Below are positions 1 through 5,533 of a DNA stretch of 10,247 bases, one piece after another (the stretch's first letter is position 1; each line of letters begins with the position of its first letter). Source of the stretch: Planctomycetota bacterium (GTDB taxonomy: Bacteria > Planctomycetota > Planctomycetia > Pirellulales > Thermoguttaceae); contig JAJYGU010000031.1 in assembly GCA_021784975.1 (NCBI GenBank), positions 1-10,247 on the forward strand, read 5' to 3'. The translations under genes were made by a program, and so were the position numbers. The notes below the pieces were generated by a model. The model worked only from the letters and a program-made list of their open reading frames with translations. It made no database searches and had not been told where the DNA came from.

Positions 1-425
1 GGAACATCCGACTCCATGTAGAGCGTCAATCCCCGGCCGCGAATGGCGTCGCCGTATCGCGCCACGAGATAATGAAAATTGCCGAGGACATAGGCCGTCC
101 AGCGCACATCGGGCGATGCGTTGACTTGTCGGCGCAGGGTCTCGGCGTCGCGGGCATCTTCCAGGCGGCATTCGACGGTCTCTTGCCAACCGGCCTGACC
201 GGCCGTCTTGTTCCGCAGCACCAGGCGGTCGTCGCCGCGGAGTTGGGCGGCGCACCAGGTCGCCTCGCGGATGGTCATCTCGAAGACCAGCCCGCCCGTA
301 TAGTCGTCGTTGCCGCCCATCAAGTCGAGCCGGCCCGGGGCGCGGGCCATGAAGATGGGTGAGCCGGGGCGAAACAGCTCGCCGCGTTTCAGTATATCGA
401 GAACGGTTTCTTCGAAGGTTGGCAT
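1..425 (-). CDS. GHMP sugar kinase, galactokinase/L-arabinokinase-like (N-terminal part)
   Basis: Reading leftward from the ATG at 425-423, an open frame of 141 codons runs off the window edge. Residues 27-45 contain ARAPGRLDLMGGNDDYTGG, which aligns with the galactokinase signature (GRVNLIGEHTDY) and more closely with plant L-arabinokinase (ARAPGRLDVMGGIADYSG, from memory). Such enzymes phosphorylate the anomeric C1 hydroxyl of a monosaccharide with ATP in the cytoplasm. The Glu-His pair of true galactokinases is replaced by Gly-Asn, while the Asp before the Tyr is kept, so galactose is not assured as substrate. The glycine-rich ATP loop would lie beyond the edge. No strong ribosome site is visible. 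The gene follows the sodium symporter on the same strand after about 150 bases containing an inverted repeat, which suggests import followed by phosphorylation. The family is secure; the substrate is not. Confidence 0.85.
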   Translation of the reverse strand, partial: MPTFEETVLDILKRGELFRPGSPIFMARAPGRLDLMGGNDDYTGGLVFEMTIREATWCAAQLRGDDRLVLRNKTAGQAGWQETVECRLEDARDAETLRRQVNASPDVRWTAYVLGNFHYLVARYGDAIRGRGLTLYMESDV

Positions 426-492
426 GGCAAAATCCAAGGGACGATATACTTTTCGCGGGCGAAGACCGAACAGCCGCCGCGACGGCCATCGC

Positions 493-546
493 AACCCGAA
501 GCGTAAGCGAGGCAGCAGCGTACGCTCCTCGCTAACGCTTCGGGTT
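493..546. repeat. Intergenic inverted repeat (REP-like hairpin)
   Basis: Two 20-base arms, 493-512 and 527-546, are complementary with one mismatch (at 534) around a 14-base loop. The left arm reads aacccgaagcgtaagcgagg. The element lies between the stop of the symporter gene (579) and the start of the GHMP kinase (425). RNA from this region would form a strong hairpin that could stabilise the symporter message or attenuate transcription into the kinase. There is no T-tract, so it is not a classical intrinsic terminator. From memory, closely similar sequences are dispersed in Pirellulales genomes, but this was not checked here. Confidence 0.75.
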
Positions 547-578
547 ACGATCCCTTGCGCCCGCGCTCCCGCCGCCCC

Positions 579-2174
579 CTACCACAGCCAGGCGTAGATG
601 GCCACGAACATGCCGACAAAAATCGCCCACCACAGCACCACGCTTTTGTACCACGGCCGCTTGAGCGTTCCCACGGGGAGTCGCAACATCGCCGGCTTCC
701 ACCGCAGCCCGTAAGTCTTTTCGGCCGGCGGTGGGGCGGTAAACATGCTAATGCCGATCACCAGTCCGATGCAGAGCCCGAGCACCAGCAGGCCGAGCAC
801 GTAGATGTTCTTAATCGCGGTGGGCAAGAACGGGTGAAACTTCTGCACAAAAGGCACGGCCGTCAACGGAAACGACAACAGCAAGGTTACGGTGGCGGCC
901 GTGTTGCTGGCCCGTCGCCAGAACACCCCGACCAGAAACACGGCCACGGTGGGCCCGGCCAGCAGCACCCAGATCTCCTGGCAATACTTGAAGATGTGCT
1001 GCCACCTGCCTACCACCGGCACGCACACCACACCTACGACCAGAGTGATCGTCCCGCACCAGCGGCCCACGTTGATCAGCCGCGCTTCCGACATATTGCG
1101 GCCGAACAGGGGGCGGAAGACGTCGATGGTGAAGACGGTCGCGGTGGAGTTCACCAAGGCGGAGATGGTCGACATGATGGCGCTCACCAGGGCGGCCAGG
1201 ATGATGCCCCGCAGGGCGGGCGGCAAGAGCGTGGTCACCAGAAACGGATACGCCTGATTGGGATCCTTCAGATGGGGCTCAATGGCGTGGGCGATCATGC
1301 CGGGGATGGCCACCGACAGGCCCAACAGCACGCCCAGAAAGCCGCAAAGCACCACTCCCATCTTGGCATGCCACTCGTCGCGGGCCGCCAAGCAGCGCTG
1401 ATTGATGTATTGGTTCGTGCAGAAATACCAGATGTTGGTGCTCAGGGCAACCGCCACCATGGCGGTCCAGGGGAGCTCGGGATTGGCGGCGGGCAGGATC
1501 AGGTGCGCCCGGTCGCCGCTGGAGCGGATTTGGTCCCAACCGACGTGGTGCAGTCCGAGAAAGAAGATCAGCAGTCCGCCCATCAGCAGCAACACGCACT
1601 GGAACACGTCGGTCCAGACCACGCTCGACAGCCCGCCGTAAACCGTGTATGCGCCGGTCAACAGGGCCAACAGCACGGCCGCGATAAAGATGGGCGTGCC
1701 GAAAATGTAGTTCAAGGCCACCCCGCCGCCGTAAAGGACCAGCGGCAAGTTGACGATCATGTAGCTGACCACCGTGAGCCAGGCGAAGATGGTCCGCGGC
1801 GTCCGGCCGTAGCGACGCTCGAGGAACTCGGGCATGGTGGTCACTTTGCCGCGGATGTAGAAGGGAATGAAGATCCAGATCAACACCGACAGGGCGATGA
1901 AGTTGAGCCACTCCCAGTTGGCCACCGCCAGCCCGAAGGTGTAGGCGTAGCCCACCTCGCCGATGAACTGCTCGGTGCTGATGCTGGCGGCCACCATCGA
2001 CAAGCCGATGGCGTACCAGGGGAGGTTGAAACCGGCCAGAAAATACTCTTCGGTGGTCTTCTTCTCCCGCCGGGCCACGTAAAAGCCGATCGCGGCGACG
2101 ACCACCAGGTAGGCCAGCAGGATGATACAATCCAACAGCCCCAGCCGTACCGAGCTCAGCAATTCCGAGAGCAT
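579..2174 (-). CDS. Sodium:solute symporter (SSS/SLC5 family)
   Basis: This 531-residue inner-membrane protein has about 14 hydrophobic segments, from roughly residues 13-33 to a final helix at 511-530. It belongs to the solute:sodium symporter family, which couples solute uptake to the sodium gradient through the LeuT fold. Residues 60-75 (MVAASISTEQFIGEVG) match the conserved unwound first core helix. Residues 179-200 (YGGLSSVVWTDVFQ and following) match the family signature. Residues 331-352 (SAIMSTISALVNSTATVF) resemble the vSGLT segment that supplies sodium-site serines. Length is typical of the sugar/cyclitol branch. The start is 21 bases after the aminotransferase stop, with GGAAAG six bases before the ATG, so the two are probably co-transcribed. 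A sugar or cyclitol substrate is inferred from the sugar-enzyme neighbours only. Confidence 0.93.
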   Translation of the reverse strand: MLSELLSSVRLGLLDCIILLAYLVVVAAIGFYVARREKKTTEEYFLAGFNLPWYAIGLSMVAASISTEQFIGEVGYAYTFGLAVANWEWLNFIALSVLIWIFIPFYIRGKVTTMPEFLERRYGRTPRTIFAWLTVVSYMIVNLPLVLYGGGVALNYIFGTPIFIAAVLLALLTGAYTVYGGLSSVVWTDVFQCVLLLMGGLLIFFLGLHHVGWDQIRSSGDRAHLILPAANPELPWTAMVAVALSTNIWYFCTNQYINQRCLAARDEWHAKMGVVLCGFLGVLLGLSVAIPGMIAHAIEPHLKDPNQAYPFLVTTLLPPALRGIILAALVSAIMSTISALVNSTATVFTIDVFRPLFGRNMSEARLINVGRWCGTITLVVGVVCVPVVGRWQHIFKYCQEIWVLLAGPTVAVFLVGVFWRRASNTAATVTLLLSFPLTAVPFVQKFHPFLPTAIKNIYVLGLLVLGLCIGLVIGISMFTAPPPAEKTYGLRWKPAMLRLPVGTLKRPWYKSVVLWWAIFVGMFVAIYAWLW

Positions 2175-2195
2175 ATTTCGCTTTCCGCAGCCGTT

Positions 2196-3389
2196 CTACC
2201 CACGGTACATCGCCCGCACGCTCTCGATCAGGTAGTCGAGGGCCTGGCGGGTCTGCCGGGGGTTGATCGGCAGGGTAACGATGCTCTCGCCCAGCCGATC
2301 GGCCACCGGGAACATCCCTTTCTGGTAACCCCGCGATTGGAAGGCCGTGGTCCAATGGAGCGGGATGTAGTGGGTGCCGACCTTGATGCCGCGCTGGTGG
2401 AGCATGTCGTAGACGAAATCGTCCTTGCTGCGGCCGAAGGCGGCCGGGTCGATCAGCACTGGATAAAGATGGAAGACGTGCTTGTTGCCCTCGGCGACAC
2501 TGGGCAGTTTCAGCCCCGGCACGTCCTTCAGCCCCGCCGTGAGGTAAGCGGCATTGTCGATGCGGCGATGGTTCAACGCGTCGAGCTTCCGCAACTGCAC
2601 CAGCCCCACCGCCGCCTGCACGTCGGTCATGCGGTAGTTGTAGCCGCAGTCGTCGAAGTCCTGAAACCAAAACCGCTTACCCTGCGGAAAACGTTCTTCG
2701 TCGAGGCTGCAGTACTTGGTGCTCTGGCCGTAGACGCGGGTGCAGTGCGAGCGGTAGAGGGCCATCCGCTCCATCACGGCGGCATCGTCGGTGACCACCA
2801 TGCCGCCTTCGCCCAGCGTCGACATGTTCTTCTGCTCGTGGAAGCTGAAGCAGCCGGTGGTGCCCATCGAGCCGGCCTTGCGGCCGCGGTACTGGCCGCC
2901 GACGGTGTGGCAGGCATCCTCGATTACGTGCAGGCGGTACTTTCGGGCAATGGCCAAGATCGGCTCCATGTCGCAGCACTGCCCGTACATGTGGACCGGC
3001 ACGATGGCCTTGGTATGCGGGCGGACGGCTTCCGCGATGCGGCGCGGATCGATATTGTAGGTCTCGGGATCGACGTCGACAAAATCGATTCGGGCCCCCA
3101 GCACCACGGCCGCGGCCGCCGTGGCGATCCAGGTCAACGGCGTGGTGATCACCCAATCGCCCGGACCGATGCCGATGCCCAACATCGAGAGGAACAGCGA
3201 GGCGGTGCCGTTGGAGGTGCAGCGGGCGTACTTGACCCCGCAATACTCGGCGAAGGCCTTCTCGAAGGCCACGCAGGCGTCTCCGCTGGTCGGGGCGCCG
3301 TGGGCCAGCACGTCGAGCATAGCCGCCTTCTCTTCCTCGCCGTACTCGCTGCCGAACTTGATTTGCAGGTCGTATTTGAGCTCAGGCAT
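2196..3389 (-). CDS. DegT/DnrJ/EryC1/StrS family PLP-dependent aminotransferase
   Basis: This 397-residue cytoplasmic protein is a full-length fold-type I PLP enzyme of the family that aminates keto-sugars and keto-cyclitols, usually with glutamate or glutamine as donor. The phosphate-binding stretch is SNGTASL (59-65). VIEDACHTVGG (155-165) carries the Asp that holds the PLP nitrogen (D158). FSFHEQKNMSTLGEGG (181-196) carries the Schiff-base lysine, K187. GYNYRMTDVQAAVG (249-262) is the family's substrate-side motif. All key residues are present, so it should be active. The start is set by AAGGAG at 3405-3400, ten bases upstream. That site lies inside a direct repeat of the upstream gene's 3' end. 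It sits between the RmlD-like reductase and the symporter, which suggests amination of a sugar or cyclitol intermediate. A catabolic rather than biosynthetic role is inference. Confidence 0.92.
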   Translation of the reverse strand: MPELKYDLQIKFGSEYGEEEKAAMLDVLAHGAPTSGDACVAFEKAFAEYCGVKYARCTSNGTASLFLSMLGIGIGPGDWVITTPLTWIATAAAAVVLGARIDFVDVDPETYNIDPRRIAEAVRPHTKAIVPVHMYGQCCDMEPILAIARKYRLHVIEDACHTVGGQYRGRKAGSMGTTGCFSFHEQKNMSTLGEGGMVVTDDAAVMERMALYRSHCTRVYGQSTKYCSLDEERFPQGKRFWFQDFDDCGYNYRMTDVQAAVGLVQLRKLDALNHRRIDNAAYLTAGLKDVPGLKLPSVAEGNKHVFHLYPVLIDPAAFGRSKDDFVYDMLHQRGIKVGTHYIPLHWTTAFQSRGYQKGMFPVADRLGESIVTLPINPRQTRQALDYLIESVRAMYRG

Positions 3390-3399
3390 TTTGCTGCAA

Positions 3400-3405
3400 C
3401 TCCTT
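3400..3405 (-). promoter_or_regulatory. Ribosome binding site of the DegT-family gene, inside a direct repeat
   Basis: On the minus strand the bases read AAGGAG, ten bases before the ATG at 3389. The same bases belong to a 24-base segment that is nearly identical to the coding end of the upstream reductase, where they encode Lys-Glu of the tail. The site therefore appears to have begun as coding sequence of the upstream gene and to be kept here as a leader. It is the clearest Shine-Dalgarno sequence among the leftward genes. Confidence 0.75.
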
Positions 3406-3425
3406 CATTCGCAAGATAATTAGGC

Positions 3426-3490
3426 AGGTCTGGTACCCCGTACCTGACACGATCCCCGGCGCCGAGGTCAGGCACGGGGTGCCTGACCTC
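3426..3490. repeat. Palindromic double hairpin (REP/BIME-like) at the end of the RmlD-like gene
   Basis: The right unit, 3464-3490, is a perfect 12-bp stem (GAGGTCAGGCAC with GTGCCTGACCTC) around GGG. The left unit, about 3428-3448, is a weaker hairpin of related sequence centred on GGTACCCCGTACC. The two units are also complementary to each other over 23 bases (3426-3448 with 3467-3489, three mismatches), so either two small hairpins or one large one can form. The right unit contains the stop codon of the RmlD-like gene (3470-3468) and encodes its last residues. With no T-tract it is more likely an RNA-stabilising or mobile palindromic repeat than a terminator. Confidence 0.8.
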
Positions 3491-4397
3491 CTTGCTGCAA
3501 TTCCTTCATCCGCAATACGAGGTCCAGACCGTCGGAAAGCGTCAACATCGGGGTGGCCAGCACTCGGCGGGCCTGGGCGTTGTCCAGCGAGGCGTCGTTG
3601 GGCCGCGGGGCCCGCCCGGCGATGGCATTGGAATCGGTGGCCCCCACCAACTCCGGCCGGTAGCCCAGCCGCCCGGCCAGAAAACAGGCCATCTCGTAAC
3701 GGTTGATCCGCGTTGAACCGGCCAGGTGGATTGTGCCGCTAAAGGTGTTCTCGGCAAGCTCCAGCAGCGCCCGGCCCAAAGTAATCACGTCGATCGGCGT
3801 GCGAATCTCATTGGCCGGAAACTTCACCGCTTGCCCGCGCTTCAGCGACTCCTGCATCCGCGCCAGGAACGAATTGCCGGCCCCGAGTACGGGCAGTCCC
3901 ATCACCAATCCCAGCCGCGTGACAACGCCGTTGGGGACCGCCCCGCGCACCACGCCTTCGGCCTCTACTTTGGTTTCCGCGTAGAAGTTCAACGCTCGCG
4001 GCGGATCGTCCTCGGTATACATGCCCTTGACGCCATCGAAGACCGAGTCGGTCGAACAGAGGATCAGCTTGGCGCCCGAGCGGCTGCACAACCGGGCCAA
4101 CTGGGCGGTCACGCCCACGTTCACCCGCCGGGCCGACTGCTGGTTGCTCTGACAGAAGTCGATGTCGGCCAAGGCGGCCGCATGGATCACGGCCGCCGGA
4201 GCAATCTCGGCAAACGCGGCCTCCAGCGCCGCCTCATCGCACAGATCGAACTGGCGGCAGTGGAAACGCTCCCGCTCCTGCGGCCCTTCCAGCAACGACA
4301 GGGCATGCACGTCCCATCGCCCGCCGCCAAGGGCCTGCCACACCACACTCCCGGCCACGAACCCGCCGTAGCCGGTGACCAAAAGCCTGTGTTCCAT
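3468..4397 (-). CDS. RmlD-like NAD(P)-dependent sugar-nucleotide reductase/epimerase (extended SDR)
   Basis: From the ATG at 4397 the product has 309 residues, usual for the dTDP-4-dehydrorhamnose reductase (RmlD) branch of extended short-chain dehydrogenases. The N-terminal Rossmann motif is VTGYGGFVAG (7-16), with Ala in place of the last Gly of GxxGxxG. STDSVFDG (115-122) matches the RmlD STDYVFDG block. The catalytic pair is Y139/K143 in NFYAETKVEAE. The C-terminal RPNDASLD resembles the RmlD RPxxSxLD block. These enzymes reduce or epimerise a keto-sugar, often nucleotide-linked. The frame stays open upstream to 4541, but that part carries no family sequence and runs through the intergenic region. 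An ATG at 4418 is also possible. The last residues (GGQAPRA) are encoded by a palindromic repeat. It heads the leftward gene set; no other rml gene is nearby, so a rhamnose role is unproven. Confidence 0.88.
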   Translation of the reverse strand: MEHRLLVTGYGGFVAGSVVWQALGGGRWDVHALSLLEGPQERERFHCRQFDLCDEAALEAAFAEIAPAAVIHAAALADIDFCQSNQQSARRVNVGVTAQLARLCSRSGAKLILCSTDSVFDGVKGMYTEDDPPRALNFYAETKVEAEGVVRGAVPNGVVTRLGLVMGLPVLGAGNSFLARMQESLKRGQAVKFPANEIRTPIDVITLGRALLELAENTFSGTIHLAGSTRINRYEMACFLAGRLGYRPELVGATDSNAIAGRAPRPNDASLDNAQARRVLATPMLTLSDGLDLVLRMKELQQGGQAPRA

Positions 4398-4420
4398 GAG
4401 TGGTCTGGATTCGCCCATGG

Positions 4421-4450
4421 TTGAACTTGTTCGATTATGATCGTTATAAT
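4421..4450 (+). promoter_or_regulatory. Putative sigma70-like promoter for the DeoR gene
   Basis: TTGAAC at 4421-4426 and TATAAT at 4445-4450 are separated by 18 bases, a close match to the bacterial housekeeping consensus. Transcription would start near 4457 and reach the DeoR-family gene at 4682. This is an AT-rich island in a GC-rich region. The leftward gene set must also start nearby, but I found no equally good hexamer pair on the minus strand. Confidence 0.55.
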
Positions 4451-4456
4451 AACAAG
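4426..4456. promoter_or_regulatory. Inverted repeat overlapping the promoter, candidate DeoR operator
   Basis: CTTGTT at 4426-4431 and AACAAG at 4451-4456 are perfectly complementary around a centre at 4441 and enclose the TATAAT box. Only a few inner positions also pair. Its place in the divergent control region, over the promoter of a DeoR-family gene, fits a repressor site controlling that gene and perhaps both directions. Assignment to this regulator is inference from position; six-base arms alone could occur by chance. Confidence 0.4.
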
Positions 4457-4540
4457 GAAGCCAGGCGAGTGGAAGGGGACCCGGCGGCGGATAACCATTC
4501 AACCGGGCCTGCCCCCTCCGGCCGCAAGGGATCGGGAACA

Positions 4541-4570
4541 CTGATCGCCGCTGATCTACGCTAATGCGAA
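4541..4570. repeat. Degenerate tandem decamer repeat
   Basis: Three consecutive ten-base units read CTGATCGCCG, CTGATCTACG and CTAATGCGAA. A less regular continuation with GCGGCAATTAGCG follows near 4583-4595. It lies in the leader between the putative promoter and the DeoR gene and has no coding look. It resembles scattered GATC-rich CTGATxxxCG repeats common in some environmental genomes. The third unit is already decayed. Confidence 0.5.
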
Positions 4571-4681
4571 GTGGGATCTAATGAGCGGCAATTAGCGAAG
4601 ATGAGCGTTCCCCGTTTTGGCCTGGTGGCCGACGAAGGTGCCTCTCCCCTTCAACCGCACGTGCAGGGGAAACCTCTGCGG

Positions 4682-5440
4682 ATGAACCTACGCCACGATC
4701 AAATCGTCGACTACCTACGGGCGCACGACGGGGCCTCGGTCCAGGCGCTGGCCAAGCAGTTTCAGGTCAGCCTGATGACCATCCGCCGCGACTTGATGCT
4801 CATCGAACGAGCCGGCTGCGTCACCCGGACCCACGGCGGCGCGATCCTGGCCAAGCCGCGGGTGGTCGAGTTCACCTTTCTGGAACGCGAGCAGCGCCAC
4901 GCTGCGGAGAAGCGGGCAATCGCCCGCCACCTGGCCTCCCTGATTCGGCCCGGCAGCACGGTGGCCCTCGACAGCGGCACCACTACCCTGGAGGTGGCCA
5001 AGGCGATTGCCGGCATCGAGGGATTGACGGTGCTCACTTCGTCGCTGGCCATCGCCTCGGTGCTCTACACCCACGAACCGCTGGCCCTGGTGCTCTTGGG
5101 CGGCGTCTGCCGCACTGGCAGTCCCGACCTGACCGGCTGGTTGATCGAACAGAACCTCAAGCAGTTCCACGTCGACTATGCGATCGTGGGGGCCGACGGC
5201 GTGACCCGCGACGGGGCCTTCACCACCGCCGTCGACATCTCGCGGGTCTGCCAGGCGGTGCTGGCCGCCGGGGCCTGTTCGATCCTGGTGGCCGACCACA
5301 GCAAGATTGGCAAGCCTTCGTTTTCGCGGTTCGCCGGCCTGCAGGACTTTGACCTGATACTCACCGACGCCGCCGTCCCCGCCGCCCACCGCCGCTGGCT
5401 GTCGCGGGCAGCCAAGCAGGTGACGTACGTGAAGCTGTGA
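4682..5440 (+). CDS. DeoR-family transcriptional repressor
   Basis: From the ATG at 4682 the product has 252 residues, the normal size for the family. The N-terminal helix-turn-helix reads HDQIVDYLRAHDGASVQALA followed by QVSLMTIRRDLMLIE and the family hallmark TRTHGGA. The C-terminal sensor domain has the sugar-phosphate-isomerase-like blocks GSTVALDSGTTTLEVAKAI, LTSSLAIASVL, LLGG, IVGADGV and LVADHSKIGK. These repressors bind phosphorylated sugars and release their operators when the ligand accumulates. The frame is open from 4571, but the extra 37 residues have no counterpart in the family and come from repeat-rich leader. The gene faces away from the transporter/kinase set and heads the oxidoreductase set, the usual position of a local regulator. 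The inducer is unknown; a sugar phosphate made by the GHMP kinase is an attractive guess. Confidence 0.93.
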   Translation: MNLRHDQIVDYLRAHDGASVQALAKQFQVSLMTIRRDLMLIERAGCVTRTHGGAILAKPRVVEFTFLEREQRHAAEKRAIARHLASLIRPGSTVALDSGTTTLEVAKAIAGIEGLTVLTSSLAIASVLYTHEPLALVLLGGVCRTGSPDLTGWLIEQNLKQFHVDYAIVGADGVTRDGAFTTAVDISRVCQAVLAAGACSILVADHSKIGKPSFSRFAGLQDFDLILTDAAVPAAHRRWLSRAAKQVTYVKL

Positions 5441-5445
5441 ATGGA

Positions 5446-5475
5446 TTGACTCCGATGCGCTCGCGCCCTGATAAT
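5446..5475 (+). promoter_or_regulatory. Putative promoter of the URO-D-like / Gfo-Idh pair
   Basis: TTGACT (5446-5451) and GATAAT (5470-5475) are 18 bases apart, each one base from consensus. The site begins six bases after the DeoR stop. Transcription would start near 5482, downstream of the ATG at 5474, so the next gene must start later, which agrees with the ATG at 5534. It implies that the downstream enzymes can be expressed independently of the repressor gene. Confidence 0.55.
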
Positions 5476-5533
5476 GGCGAAAAACAGCCAGCCTCCGACC
5501 GCTCCGGTTTCTTCCCGCTCGCCACCCTGCCCC

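Larger units (their letters stand above)
3391..3515. repeat. 24-bp direct repeat flanking a palindromic insertion
   Basis: Copies lie at 3391-3414 and 3492-3515 and differ at two of 24 positions. The right copy is the last coding part of the RmlD-like gene (minus strand, LRMKELQQ). The left copy is non-coding leader of the DegT-family gene. Between them lies the double hairpin at 3426-3490. The arrangement looks like an insertion that duplicated its target, or a slippage/recombination product. Reading the left copy in the reductase frame gives LRMKELQQNA and a TGA that overlaps the DegT start, which would be a plausible original gene end. Confidence 0.8.

Noticed and set aside
1279..2670. A 463-codon minus-strand frame overlapping the symporter and aminotransferase
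   Set aside because: Same strand but shifted frame; the product is Arg/Gly/His-rich and spans the boundary of two real genes.
555..3419. A 954-codon open frame on the plus strand across the symporter and aminotransferase genes
   Set aside because: It is antisense to two genes with clear family motifs. Its product is rich in His, Gln, Arg and Gly with no domain, as expected for a GC-rich shadow frame.
3464..3490. Intrinsic terminator after the RmlD-like gene
   Set aside because: The stem is strong but no T-run follows on either strand, and downstream genes continue in the same direction.
4398..4541. N-terminal extension of the RmlD-like protein by 48 residues
   Set aside because: The extra residues precede the Rossmann motif, have no family match and are encoded by the promoter/repeat region.
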